DNA of 45,400 nt from an uncultured Oscillospiraceae bacterium (GTDB lineage Bacteria; Bacillota; Clostridia; Oscillospirales; Oscillospiraceae): contig CAJUPU010000012.1 of assembly GCA_910588495.1 (NCBI GenBank), positions 28,020 through 73,419 of the forward strand. The letters run 5' to 3'. A model generated the notes under the pieces. The model worked only from the letters and a program-made list of their open reading frames with translations, searched no databases and was not told the origin of the DNA. Below, in pieces: positions 1 to 7,937 of the stretch (position 1 is the first letter of the stretch; each line of letters opens with the position of its first letter). Both the position numbers and the translations under genes were made by a program.

Positions 1-309
1 TGCTCACGACGGCTCGGACGCTATCTCGTATCCACGCCTCGCCTGTTCGCCACGCCTGTTCGCTACGCGCGGCTTCCCTCCGACTCAGGCAAAATCCCGT
101 CCCGCCTCGTGGGCCCTGGGCTTTTGCCTTCGCTCCGGTCCACCCGCGCTGCTCACGACGGCTCGGACGCTATCTCGTATCCACGCCTCGCCTGTTCGCC
201 ACGCGCGGCTTCCCTCCGACTCAGGCAAAATCCCGTCCCACCTCGTGGGCCCTGGGCTTTTGCCTTCGCTCCGGTCCACCCGCGTTGCTCACGACGGCTC
301 GGACGCTAT
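1..309. repeat. Tandem hairpin repeat array, about 2.2 units
   Basis: Unit 1 spans 1-149, unit 2 spans 150-285, and a third is cut off at 286-309. Units 1 and 2 are nearly identical except for a 13-base internal duplication in unit 1 (CCTGTTCGCYACG). Each unit carries a 41-base hairpin (88-128 and 224-264) with outer arms GGCAAAA/TTTTGCC around a GC-rich stem. The stretch has no convincing gene; open frames across it are low-complexity products of the repeat. The last partial unit runs into the stop codon of the tail sheath gene (306-308). A related array lies at 9391-9615. Confidence 0.8.
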
Positions 310-1343
310 ACGGTGATATGTGCGCTCAGCCAGATCTGGTTGAGGCCATGGGCCACGGTGAAGTCGAACTCCACCAGGCATACGGTGGGGTCGGAGTCCA
401 GCGCGGACACGGTCACGTCCTCATAGCCGTCGATGATCTCCCGGCCCACCCGCTTCTCCAGCTCCATCACCACCAGAGAGCGGATGGCCCCCCGGCTCTG
501 GGCGGTGTTTTTGGCCCGGCCGAATTTGGCCCGCAGGGCGTTGCGGATGCCGGGGATCACCTCGTCCACCACCCGGATGGTGGTCAGCTCCCGCCAGGTG
601 TTGTCCACCGCGCCGCCGGACTTGGTCCGGGTGGTGACCCCCCGCACCACATAGCACCCGCCCGCCAGGGTCTCCAGGGGGGTGACGCCCCCCTGGACCA
701 GCAGGTCGATCTCGCCGTCGTCGTAATCGGCCTCCAGCCCCTCCAGCCCATAGAGCTGGGCGCCCCCCAGGGGCAGGGCGGGGTCGCTGCCGCTGGCGAT
801 GGCCCCGGCCACGGCGGCGGCGCAGATGGCCCCGCCGGACCCGTCCCCGGCGCCGGGGGCGGCCAGCACCACCCGCTCGCTGTTGAGCTGGGCGGCCCGC
901 GCCGTCAGCTGCTCCACGCTCTCCCCGGCGGCGGCGCCCACCACGGCGATGCGCTCCCGCCGGGCGGCGGAGCACTCCTGCACCGCGTTTTTCAGCGCCT
1001 GCTGCACGGACAGCTCCACGCTGCCGCAGGCCGCCACGCCCACGTCCTCCAGCCCGGCCATGACGGCCAGGGCCCCGCTGTAGTCCTCCCCGGCGGGGAT
1101 GCCGTACACCACCCCCGCGCCGTTGCGAATGGCGGCCTGGGCCATCCGGCTCAAGGCGCAGTCGCCCACGTCTGCCACGGCCCGGCTGAAGCTGGTCCAC
1201 TGGTAATACGCCTCCAGCCCGTCCTTGTCCCCCGCCGGAGCCATCACCGCCACCTTGCCGCCCCCCGCGGCGGCGGCGGTGAGGCTGGACGCCTCATAGG
1301 AGGAATACACCCCCGGTCTCTCATGTTTGATCGCCGCGCTCAT
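306..1343 (-). CDS. Phage tail sheath protein
   Basis: The 345-residue product is a contractile tail sheath of the PBSX XkdK / skin YqbK group. The N-terminus has the family-typical RPGVY (residues 9-13). The C-terminus has the conserved pattern of an IIDGYEDVTV segment followed by a cysteine-containing strand and VAHGLNQIWLSAHITV. The sheath polymerises around the tail tube and contracts to drive DNA injection. Its start overlaps the stop of the preceding gene by 4 bases (ATGA), showing translational coupling. The tail tube gene expected next would lie beyond the left edge. Its stop codon sits inside the last repeat unit of 1-309. It identifies the particle as myovirus-like. Confidence 0.85.
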   Translation of the reverse strand: MSAAIKHERPGVYSSYEASSLTAAAAGGGKVAVMAPAGDKDGLEAYYQWTSFSRAVADVGDCALSRMAQAAIRNGAGVVYGIPAGEDYSGALAVMAGLEDVGVAACGSVELSVQQALKNAVQECSAARRERIAVVGAAAGESVEQLTARAAQLNSERVVLAAPGAGDGSGGAICAAAVAGAIASGSDPALPLGGAQLYGLEGLEADYDDGEIDLLVQGGVTPLETLAGGCYVVRGVTTRTKSGGAVDNTWRELTTIRVVDEVIPGIRNALRAKFGRAKNTAQSRGAIRSLVVMELEKRVGREIIDGYEDVTVSALDSDPTVCLVEFDFTVAHGLNQIWLSAHITV

Positions 1344-1840
1344 CTCGCTCTCCCCTTCACTTCAAAGTCGGTGAACGTCCCGGCCTCATCGTCCCGCCGG
1401 GCCACGAGCCACACCCCGCACCGGCAGCTCACCTCCTGCCGGTACAGCCCGTCCCGCTCCAAAAACTCGATCTTGTCCGTCCGGACCTCCAGGGCGGCGG
1501 CGCCCGCCGCCCCCCGGCACACCAGCTCCTCCACGGCGGCCTCCGCCGCGCGCAGGCAGGCGTCCCCGCCCCCGTCCCTGGGGGCGAATATATCCAGCGC
1601 CAGGGTGAGCTGGGCCTGCCGGCCATAGACCTCCCGCTGCGCCCCGTCCGGCCCCCGCTCCGTCCCCAGGTAGTCCTGGAAGCCGCCGGGGGCGCACTCC
1701 GCCCGGCGGACGCTCACCGCGGCCGCTGCCGTCCGCCACCGGGGGGCCCGGGCGGGGTCGAAGGCGGCCACGGCGTTGACTCCGCTTTGCCGCAGTTGCT
1801 CCACCACCCGGTCCCGCCAGGCCCGCAGCGCCCCGCTCAC
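1340..1840 (-). CDS. Phage tail completion/terminator-like protein
   Basis: A GTG start at 1840 gives 166 residues. It overlaps the upstream stop as GTGA, and the frame upstream of this GTG has no good ribosome site. The position, between the head-tail adaptor and the sheath, corresponds to YqbJ/XkdI-type genes, which cap or complete the tail. The sequence itself (a mix of amphipathic helices and beta strands, ending TFTDFEVKGRAR) carries no motif I can name. The assignment therefore rests mainly on position. Confidence 0.6.
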   Translation of the reverse strand: MSGALRAWRDRVVEQLRQSGVNAVAAFDPARAPRWRTAAAAVSVRRAECAPGGFQDYLGTERGPDGAQREVYGRQAQLTLALDIFAPRDGGGDACLRAAEAAVEELVCRGAAGAAALEVRTDKIEFLERDGLYRQEVSCRCGVWLVARRDDEAGTFTDFEVKGRAR

Positions 1841-2172
1841 GGCGCGTTCTCCCCGCAGGCTCCCAGGGCCAGCCACAGGTGGGTGACCTGCCCGCCCACC
1901 CAGATGGGCCGCACGGTCATCACCTCATAGCGCCCGCCGCCCCATTCCAGCCAGCCTCCCGGCCCGATCTGGTCCAGGGGCAGCCCCGGCTCGGCCAGCC
2001 CCAGGAACTTGTCCTGGGAGAAACTCCCCAGCGCCCCGGCGGTGTACTGCCAGTCCGCCTTTGTCATGGGCTGGACGATGGCCATCCCCCGTCCGGCCTC
2101 AGAGCCGTCCTCCTTCCGGCACACCATCTCCTGCCCATAGGTCTTGACGACCCACTCGAATGCCTCGATCAA
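1837..2172 (-). CDS. Phage head-tail adaptor-like protein
   Basis: The product is 111 residues, sandwiched by 4-base overlaps on both sides (ATGA at 2169-2172 and GTGA at 1837-1840). It is probably a small beta-rich connector component. A central GGWLEWGGGRYEVM segment and the following PIWVGGQVTHLWLAL resemble the XkdH/YqbH-type minor structural proteins that join the portal ring to the tail. The family call combines gene order with weak sequence similarity recalled from memory. Confidence 0.6.
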   Translation of the reverse strand: MIEAFEWVVKTYGQEMVCRKEDGSEAGRGMAIVQPMTKADWQYTAGALGSFSQDKFLGLAEPGLPLDQIGPGGWLEWGGGRYEVMTVRPIWVGGQVTHLWLALGACGENAP

Positions 2173-2522
2173 CCGCTCACCCCCCGAAACACAAATCTCT
2201 CATCCCTGCAATAGGGGGCCATCAGCGCCAGGGCCCGCTCGGTCAGCGCCGCGCCCCCGCCGCTCCCCGCCTCCCGCCGCACGGAGATGTCCCCGGCGGA
2301 CAAAGCGGTGATCCCCTCCAGCCCCCGGCCGCTGCGCAGCCAGTCCATCACGATCCACGCCGCCGCCAGGGGATAGGCCCCCTGGCAGTCCTCCGCGCTC
2401 AGCCCGTCCTTCAGTCTCCGGTCCAGCGCCCCGCAGGCGGCGGCGCACAGGGTGAGCAGGGTCTCCTCATCCTGTCCCGCGCCTCCCAGGGCCCGGACCA
2501 GCTCCAGCACCTGTTCCGTCAT
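2169..2522 (-). CDS. Phage head-tail connector (gp6/YqbG-like)
   Basis: The product is 117 residues and almost all alpha-helical: an N-terminal helix pair, then YPLAAAWIVMDWL, then the DISVRRE turn. This is the usual pattern of gp6-type connectors that dock under the portal. It starts with ATG after a GGGGGG-rich ribosome site and ends in a 4-base overlap with the adaptor gene. The position directly after the protease gene fits the role. Confidence 0.65.
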   Translation of the reverse strand: MTEQVLELVRALGGAGQDEETLLTLCAAACGALDRRLKDGLSAEDCQGAYPLAAAWIVMDWLRSGRGLEGITALSAGDISVRREAGSGGGAALTERALALMAPYCRDERFVFRGVSG

Positions 2523-2532
2523 GGGCGCCCCC

Positions 2533-3402
2533 CTAGATGAGGAAGGCCCCGTCGGCCTCCTCCTGGGGCAGGTCCTCCGGGCGGTAGCTCAACTGCGTCC
2601 CCGGCCCGACCAGCCTCCCGGCCCGCTCCCGGTATACCTTGATGAGCCCCAGCAGCTCCTCCTCGTCCAGTTTGGCCGCCACCCGCTCCATCAGGGCGTG
2701 CCCGGCTCCCGGCTCCGCGATCCCGGCCAGCCGCGCCAGCTCGCCGCGCAGGCTCTTCAGGTATTTTCGGCCCAGCCGGGCCTCGTCCTCCAGCCCCCGC
2801 CCGGCGCTTTTGATCACTCCGGCCCGGCGCTGGGCGGGCACCGCCACGAAGGACCACTCGTACACGTCCAAGGCCCCGGTGAGCACTCCGTGGCACACCC
2901 GGCCCTCATACTCCTCCCCCTTCTCGTGGGGGCAGGAGTCCAGCTCCTGGCCGCAGATGGAGCACACCACCTTGTCCACGGCGCAGCCCACGCTGACCTC
3001 CCGTTTGATCCCGCCGTCGATCTCGGCGATGAGGGCGGCGTTCTCGGCGGTGCGCATCATATAGGCCCACCCCTTGAGATAGCGGCAGGGCCGCCCGTCG
3101 CTGGTGAGGGTCCCGTCCCCGCCCACCACCTGGGCGCGGTAGATCCGGGCGGTCTGCCCCCGGGCGGACCACTGGTGGTCGAACACCCCCGACGCCCCCA
3201 CGAACATGGGGGCCAGCTGGTCCAGGGCGGCGTCGTCGAACCGCTCGAAGTCCCGGTCCACGTCGTTGTCGCACAGCCGCAGGGCGAAGGTGTACACCTC
3301 GTCCGCCCCCAGCTCCCGCCGGCTCAGGGTGTTGATGAGCTCCAGCTCCTCCCGATCCGGCGTGCCGATGGCCTTTACCATCGCTTCTTTATACCGTTCC
3401 AT
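2533..3402 (-). CDS. Phage prohead protease (with zinc-finger-like insert)
   Basis: The 289-residue product resembles caudoviral prohead proteases, which cleave scaffold and capsid termini during head maturation. Visible motifs are FDHQWS (about residues 78-83), carrying the likely catalytic His, and the EVSVGC strand carrying the likely Ser. A Cys/His insert (CSICGQELDSCPHEKG) typical of the clostridial versions follows. The C-terminal third is a helical tail that may act as scaffold. The start lies inside the end of the portal gene (14-base overlap), after a GGAGGAGGAGAAGG ribosome site. In most phages this gene precedes the capsid gene; here it follows it. Confidence 0.75.
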   Translation of the reverse strand: MERYKEAMVKAIGTPDREELELINTLSRRELGADEVYTFALRLCDNDVDRDFERFDDAALDQLAPMFVGASGVFDHQWSARGQTARIYRAQVVGGDGTLTSDGRPCRYLKGWAYMMRTAENAALIAEIDGGIKREVSVGCAVDKVVCSICGQELDSCPHEKGEEYEGRVCHGVLTGALDVYEWSFVAVPAQRRAGVIKSAGRGLEDEARLGRKYLKSLRGELARLAGIAEPGAGHALMERVAAKLDEEELLGLIKVYRERAGRLVGPGTQLSYRPEDLPQEEADGAFLI

Positions 3403-4528
3403 CCTTCTCCTCCTCCACGGCCCGGGCCTGGGCGCGGTACAGCGCCGCCCTGGCCTCGGATTCCTCGTCCTGCAGGTCCACGTCCAGCCAGTCCACCTCC
3501 ACCCGCTCGTCGAACCCCTTCAGCCGCAGCCACAGCTCGCAGATCCGCTCCACCACCGGCTCCAGGCTCCTGCGGATGGCGGCGATCTCGCTGGTGAGGA
3601 TGTCGGCCTGCTGGGAGCTCATCCGCTCGGTGGACGACCAGCTCAGCCCCAGCAGGAAGGGGGGGATGCCGGTCTTGGCCACCAGCTGCTCCAGGATCTG
3701 CCGCACGGGCACCTCGCTGTCCAGGGCCTGGTTGTCCGCCCCGATCACCCGGATGTCCACGTCCCCGGCGCACACGAAGTCCCGGACGGCTCCGTCCCGC
3801 CCCGCCCGCATGGCGGCGCTCCACTCCCGGGCCACCAGGTCGCACCGCTCCCGGGCGGCGGCGTCCTCGCCCTTGCACACCACGGCGAAGCGCACGTTGC
3901 CCATCCGCTCCCAGTTTTTGCCCACGGCCTGGAAGATCTTCATGAGGATCCCCGTCAAAAAGGGCATGGAGCGCAGCATGGACGCGCCGTAGGGGGCGCC
4001 CGCCTCGGGCTGGAAGGGGGTGAACAGCAGCAGCTCCTGCCGCTCCGGCACCCGCACCGGCCCCAGCCCGTCCCGGACGCACAGGGCGAAGTCCAGGGGG
4101 CTGTCCCCCTCCCGGATCTCGACCCGGTCCACGTCGGCGCACAGCACCGCGGCGATGTCCCGGCCGTCGGCGGCGGGGACGATCTCCCCCACCCCCCGGC
4201 CGCACACCAGCATGGAGTCCAGGTATTGGTCCAAGAACGCCTGGATCCCCCGCTGGCCCCGGCCCACGTCCACCGTGCGCAGGAAGCGGTCCAGCCCCTC
4301 CTGGGCCCGCCCGTCCCGGCAGAGGGCTTTGACCCCGCCGCACAGCCGCACCAGCTTGCAGATGGCGGCGTCCACCACGGGCACCCCCTCCCGGATGGCC
4401 CGGTACAGCCTGGTCTCCCCCCGGCCCAGGGGGACGTAGCCGTCCAGCTGGACGAAGGGGTGCCGCCCCCCGTCCCGGAGCTGGGCGGCGGCCGCCCCAG
4501 CGGGGCCCGTTCCTTTTCCGGCGCTCAT
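3389..4528 (-). CDS. Phage portal protein
   Basis: The product is 379 residues, short for a portal (usually 430-520). The fold family is suggested by the PYGASMLRSM segment, the long helix before it, and the C-terminal TGIPPFLLGLSWSSTERMSSQQADIL stretch, split here as TGIPPFLLG and SSTERMSSQQ. These are typical of gp6/DUF935-like dodecameric portals, the DNA gate at the head vertex. The stop of the capsid gene and the start of this gene share one base (TGATG). The placement after the capsid gene is unusual. Confidence 0.75.
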   Translation of the reverse strand: MSAGKGTGPAGAAAAQLRDGGRHPFVQLDGYVPLGRGETRLYRAIREGVPVVDAAICKLVRLCGGVKALCRDGRAQEGLDRFLRTVDVGRGQRGIQAFLDQYLDSMLVCGRGVGEIVPAADGRDIAAVLCADVDRVEIREGDSPLDFALCVRDGLGPVRVPERQELLLFTPFQPEAGAPYGASMLRSMPFLTGILMKIFQAVGKNWERMGNVRFAVVCKGEDAAARERCDLVAREWSAAMRAGRDGAVRDFVCAGDVDIRVIGADNQALDSEVPVRQILEQLVAKTGIPPFLLGLSWSSTERMSSQQADILTSEIAAIRRSLEPVVERICELWLRLKGFDERVEVDWLDVDLQDEESEARAALYRAQARAVEEEKDGTV

Positions 4529-5538
4529 CAGACGGCCAGCACCCGGCTGGCGTCCTCAAAGATCTTGGCGTAGCCGGACACGGTGGTGATGGCGGCCCGC
4601 TCCAGCTGCCGGTCGATGAGCTTGTCGTGCTCCACCATCACGTCCCCGGCCTTGACCATCTCCAGGGCGTAGTTCCTGTCCAGGCCGACGATCTTGCCCG
4701 CGGGCACGGCGGAGGAGCGCAGCACCTTGGCCCCCATGGGGGTGACCAGCCTGCCGGTGCCGTGGAAGTCCAGCCCCGCGGCGGCGTCCTGCATCTGGCG
4801 CATGGCCAGCAGCGCGGTCAGCGTATCGGTGCCCACCAGCAGGGTGTTGAGCTGATAGGGCTCGAAGCTGTTCCAGAACCCCAGCAGGTCCTTGTAGGTC
4901 AGCGTTCCGGCAGTCTCCACGTCGATGACCTGGGCGGGGTTGCCGTTGCCGTCGCCGTTGACGATCACGTCGATGGCGTCCTCCAGGTGCATCCGGCCGA
5001 TCTGCGCGCCGATCTGCCGCAGGGTGACGGAGAACAGGTCCAGCTTCTGGAACCGGATCGCCTCATAGGAGGCCACCAGCATCCTGCCCCGCTTGTGGAG
5101 CCTGACCAGGTTGTCCCGGGTGCGCACGGTGGTCTGGGGGATGGCCGCGCCCTCGGCCACCTGCTTGAGCTCCCGCTCCTCCTCGGGGGCGGAGGTGATG
5201 GAGCGGTAGTCCATCCCCTCGATCAGGGTCTCGGTGGCGGTGAGGTCGGGGAGGATGTTCGCCTCCTCCATGCCCGCCTTGACGGCCCGGGCGATGTACT
5301 CGGGGAAGAGCACCGCCGACTGGGCGGAGGAGAAGAACTTGTCTACCAGGTCGGACCCGGCCCCCTTGACCCGGATGTCGAACCGCTTGAGCTGCCGCTG
5401 ATAGGCGTCCAGCCCCTCCAGGGCGGTGCCCCGGTACTGCTCGCTGGGGTCCAGCCTCTCCAGCACCTGGGTGAAGGACTTCCCCGCCTCGTGGTACATG
5501 CCCTTTTCCAGCTTCACGTTGTCGAATCTCTGCGCCAT
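4528..5538 (-). CDS. Phage major capsid protein (HK97-fold)
   Basis: A start at 5538 gives 336 residues; the ATG two codons upstream lies inside the GGAGGA ribosome site and is less likely. The protein shows the order of HK97-fold capsids: a helical N-arm (YHEAGKSFTQVLERLDPSEQ), a long spine helix region, a P-domain (LHKRGRMLVASYEAIR), and an A-domain with NTLLVGTDTLTALL. It is the main head shell subunit. Its immediate upstream neighbour is a decoration-like protein. Confidence 0.75.
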   Translation of the reverse strand: MAQRFDNVKLEKGMYHEAGKSFTQVLERLDPSEQYRGTALEGLDAYQRQLKRFDIRVKGAGSDLVDKFFSSAQSAVLFPEYIARAVKAGMEEANILPDLTATETLIEGMDYRSITSAPEEERELKQVAEGAAIPQTTVRTRDNLVRLHKRGRMLVASYEAIRFQKLDLFSVTLRQIGAQIGRMHLEDAIDVIVNGDGNGNPAQVIDVETAGTLTYKDLLGFWNSFEPYQLNTLLVGTDTLTALLAMRQMQDAAAGLDFHGTGRLVTPMGAKVLRSSAVPAGKIVGLDRNYALEMVKAGDVMVEHDKLIDRQLERAAITTVSGYAKIFEDASRVLAV

Positions 5539-5560
5539 GCCCATTCCTCCTTTTCCCGTC

Positions 5561-5917
5561 TCAAAGCTTGACCACGATGGTCTTATCCTGGGTATCCGCC
5601 GCCAGCACCAGGCACTTCAGCCCCCCGGTGCTCACTGCCTTCACGCCGCCCTGGCCGTCGCAGGCCAGGCCCTGCCACCCCGGCTCCGGGGCGTCGGAGC
5701 CGCTGTAGCCCACCTTGGCCGCGCCGCCGATCTGGACCGCCGCCGCGCCGCCGCGCACGCCGCCCAGCACAACGCCGCAGGGCAGCGCGCCGTCCGCGCC
5801 CATGCCCACCGCGCCCTCCTTGGTGAGGGCCACCGCCATGCCGGGCAGCACCTCGCCGTCCGTCCGGAAAGTGGCCGCGATCTGGCCGATGCCCTCGAAA
5901 CAGATATCCATCTCCAT
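5561..5917 (-). CDS. Capsid decoration-like small beta protein
   Basis: The product is 118 residues, rich in Gly, Ala and Val in short beta segments. A GEVLPGMAVALTKEGAVGMG stretch and terminal LVLAADTQDKTIVVKL match the usual build of DUF2190/decoration proteins found beside capsid genes. It starts with ATG behind GGAGAGGAG and ends 22 bases before the capsid start. In other phages the decoration gene usually lies between scaffold/protease and capsid, so its role here is inferred from size, composition and neighbour. Confidence 0.55.
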   Translation of the reverse strand: MEMDICFEGIGQIAATFRTDGEVLPGMAVALTKEGAVGMGADGALPCGVVLGGVRGGAAAVQIGGAAKVGYSGSDAPEPGWQGLACDGQGGVKAVSTGGLKCLVLAADTQDKTIVVKL

Positions 5918-6158
5918 TCTCCTCTCCTTGATGAAATGTATCTAGAGATCCCCTGACAGGGCCCGCTTGAGATCTCTCAAAACGCCGTTTGACGGATTTT
6001 TTCCCGCCACGCTTCGCTGCGGTCTCTTGAAACAAACACGATCATTCCTGCGAGATCCCGCCTTGCCTGACGGGAAGATCTCTCGTCAGCCGGCATTCTT
6101 CGAGATATCAAACAGGCTCTCGGGGCCATCTCTCCATGTTTCCCCCGCCGGGGGGGGA
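5918..6158. other. Non-coding gap inside the phage head module
   Basis: This 241-base gap separates the terminase from the capsid genes, where portal and protease would normally lie. It is less GC-rich than its flanks. It carries repeated GAGATC/GATCTC words near 5945, 5971, 6053, 6078 and 6100, a small stem CTGACG/CGTCAG (about 6067-6089), and CCGT-TTG-ACGG followed by six T (plus strand). I see no convincing gene. It may be a scar from loss or movement of the portal genes, or a leader for the capsid genes. Confidence 0.5.
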
Positions 6159-7391
6159 CTAGAACGCGTCCCGCTCCACAAACCTTGCGGCGCTCCCGCC
6201 GCCCCGGTCCATGGCCATGACGAAATAGCGGATGTCATCCATGGCGTGGTCGGACTCCTTGCGCACCCTGTCCTCGCCCCCCTCCTCCCAGCGGTACAGC
6301 CCGAACTCTCTGGCCGCCGCCCGGCACTCCCGGCAGATGACGATCCTCCCGTCCTTCAGCGCCTGGGCGGTGCGCCGGATGCCCTCCAGCACCCGGTTGT
6401 CCGCTTTCCGGACCCTCCAGCCCTCCCGGCGCAGCGTCTCCATGAAGCTGGCGGCGGAGGGGTCCACGATGACCGATTCGATGCAGCGCCCTCCGGCCAG
6501 CTCCCGCAGATCCTCCGCGTACTCGCCGTCGGTCTTTTGCCTCCCCCGCTCCCGGGCGTCGTAGTAGGCTTCCCTCACCCTGTACCACACCCCGCCCAGC
6601 TCCCCCCACAGTCCGAAGGAGGCGGGGTTCCGGGTGCCGTAGTCGCAGGAGATCCTCCACCTGGAAAAGGGCCCCTCCGGCGCCTGGGGCATGTCCTCCG
6701 CTCGAAAGAAGTCGTACACCAGCCCCTCCGCCGCCGTCCACTCCCCCAGCACATACCTGCGGTAGAAGGCCCCCTGGAACATCCGCTCATACCGCTGCCG
6801 CACCTGGGGGGACAGCGCCGGGTTGTCCTCCATGGAAAAACGCAGATAGAGGGTCTGTTTCTCCCCGGCCCTGCAGATCCACTCCTTATAGAACCAGTGT
6901 TCCGGCCCCGCCGGATTGCAGGAGAACCACAGCCTGCCCCCCGCCACGGAGCACCGGGCGGCGGCCTGCTCCACGAAGGAGCGGGGCATGAGGCCCACCT
7001 CGTCCAGCAGCACCCCGGCCAGGGTCACCCCCTGGATGGAGGCGTAGCTCCCCTCGTCGCCGCCGCCGTAGAGGTAGAACACGTTTTCCCGCCCGCCGCC
7101 CCGGACCGTCACCTCGTTCCGGCTGACCTTCTCCTCCCATCGGAACCCGATCCGCTCCAGCACGGGTCTGGCCTGGCCCAGCAGGTTGCGCCGCGCCCCG
7201 TTGATGGAGGCGGCGCACAGCCCGAACCTCTGGTGGTGGAACCGGGCCATGGCCCACAAGAAGAAGGACACGCTGAGGGCGAAGGTCTTGCCCGAGCGCA
7301 CCGCGCCGTCGCAGATGACGGCGTCGAAGCCGTCCCGCCTCCACCAGTCCAGCACCTGCCGCTGTTTGGGGGAGAATCCCAGCGCCCTCAT
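6159..7391 (-). CDS. Phage terminase large subunit
   Basis: This 410-residue packaging motor is of the PBSX/Terminase_3-6 type. The N-terminal ATPase has Walker A GAVRSGKT (about residues 29-36) and Walker B GVLLDEVGLM with the catalytic Glu. The C-terminal RNase H-like nuclease shows CDYGTRNPASFGL (first Asp), VIVDPSAASF (second Asp) and SDHAMDDIRYFV (last Asp). All key residues appear intact, so the protein could be functional. Its start overlaps the small-subunit stop by 4 bases (ATGA). Downstream there is a 241-base gap instead of the portal gene. Confidence 0.92.
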   Translation of the reverse strand: MRALGFSPKQRQVLDWWRRDGFDAVICDGAVRSGKTFALSVSFFLWAMARFHHQRFGLCAASINGARRNLLGQARPVLERIGFRWEEKVSRNEVTVRGGGRENVFYLYGGGDEGSYASIQGVTLAGVLLDEVGLMPRSFVEQAAARCSVAGGRLWFSCNPAGPEHWFYKEWICRAGEKQTLYLRFSMEDNPALSPQVRQRYERMFQGAFYRRYVLGEWTAAEGLVYDFFRAEDMPQAPEGPFSRWRISCDYGTRNPASFGLWGELGGVWYRVREAYYDARERGRQKTDGEYAEDLRELAGGRCIESVIVDPSAASFMETLRREGWRVRKADNRVLEGIRRTAQALKDGRIVICRECRAAAREFGLYRWEEGGEDRVRKESDHAMDDIRYFVMAMDRGGGSAARFVERDAF

Positions 7392-7708
7392 CCCTCACCG
7401 CCGTCCCGGGGCGGGCAAAGCCCGTCCAAGAAGTCCTCCAGGGCCCCGTCTCTGCCCTCGTCCATCAGCTCCCGGAGCATGGCCAGCACCCGCACCTTGT
7501 CCACGAACTTGGCCTCAAAGGTGCCGTTGGCGTTGCGCCGCAGCTCCACCACTCCGGACAGGTCCAGCCCGTCCACCTGTTCCGCCTCCTCCCCCTCCAG
7601 GAAGGCCAGCTTCACCACATCGTTGTTCTTCCACTTCACCAATTTCCGCAGCTGGCCCACCAGCTCCTGCCGGGCCTTCTGCCGCGCGCTTTTTTCCTGC
7701 GTATCCAT
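7388..7708 (-). CDS. Phage terminase small subunit-like protein
   Basis: The ATG at 7708 is preceded by GAGGAGG at good spacing and gives 106 residues; a longer frame up to 7765 lacks a ribosome site. The protein is charged and helical, with KARQELVGQLRKLVKWKNND and then a C-terminal oligomerisation-like part (FVDKVRVLAMLRELMDEG), resembling XtmA-type small terminases. That type normally carries a longer DNA-binding N-terminus, so this one is short. Its place directly before terL supports the call. It is the first gene of the module, immediately downstream of the rlmH terminator. Confidence 0.65.
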   Translation of the reverse strand: MDTQEKSARQKARQELVGQLRKLVKWKNNDVVKLAFLEGEEAEQVDGLDLSGVVELRRNANGTFEAKFVDKVRVLAMLRELMDEGRDGALEDFLDGLCPPRDGGEG

Positions 7709-7770
7709 TCCCGACCTCCTCGCCCCGCCTCTGGAACCCCCGTTTTGTTGCCCATCCCGGTGCAAGGCAT

Positions 7771-7806
7771 AAAAAAAGATCCCAAGGCAGGATCCTGCCT
7801 CGGGAT
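7771..7806 (-). terminator. Rho-independent terminator after rlmH
   Basis: The hairpin arms at 7779-7806 (ATCCCAAGGCAGGA / TCCTGCCTCGGGAT) form a 14-base palindrome with one mismatch. On the minus strand it is followed by seven T (7777-7771). It ends the murA-walJ-rlmH direction and separates the housekeeping genes from the phage module. Confidence 0.85.
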
Positions 7807-7836
7807 ACGGACGCTTTGATATATTCTGTCACACCT

Positions 7837-7937
7837 TCACGCTTTGAAGCGGCCGGGGCGCTCGGCCTCTTCTCCGCGCTTCTTGTCTGTCACGCTGCGA
7901 AGCGGCCGGGGCGCTCGGCCGCTTCGCAGCGCTTCTT
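7837..7937. repeat. Two-copy 48-base repeat with GC-rich hairpins, overlapping the rlmH stop
   Basis: Copies at 7837-7884 and 7890-7937 share the 22-base word starting GAAGCGGCCGGG and ending CTCGGCC, plus flanks TCACGCT and GCGCTTCTT. Copy 2 also folds on itself (CTGCGAAGCGGCC / GGCCGCTTCGCAG). The right end overlaps the rlmH stop codon (7936-7938). Confidence 0.75.

Larger units (their letters stand above)
306..7708 (-). mobile_element. Prophage-like head and tail module (contractile-tail, PBSX/skin-like)
   Basis: Ten minus-strand genes in one transcriptional direction encode, 5' to 3', terminase small and large subunits, a gap, a decoration-like protein, major capsid, portal, protease, head-tail connector, adaptor, tail-completion protein and tail sheath. 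Several neighbours overlap by 1-14 bases. No integrase, lysis or replication gene is in the window, and the module continues past the left edge. Its GC-rich codon use matches the host genes. Portal and protease lie after the capsid gene, unlike the PBSX and skin order. It may be an ordinary prophage, a decaying one, or a domesticated particle. Confidence 0.85.

Noticed and set aside
1..309. CRISPR array
   Set aside because: The repeats are about 140-150 bases long, directly adjoining and with internal hairpins; there are no 25-40-base repeats with unique spacers and no cas genes in the window.
5967..7772. Plus-strand open frame of about 600 codons across the terminase region
   Set aside because: It is antisense to terL and terS, which have clear motifs; its Pro/His/Arg-rich product is typical of shadow frames.
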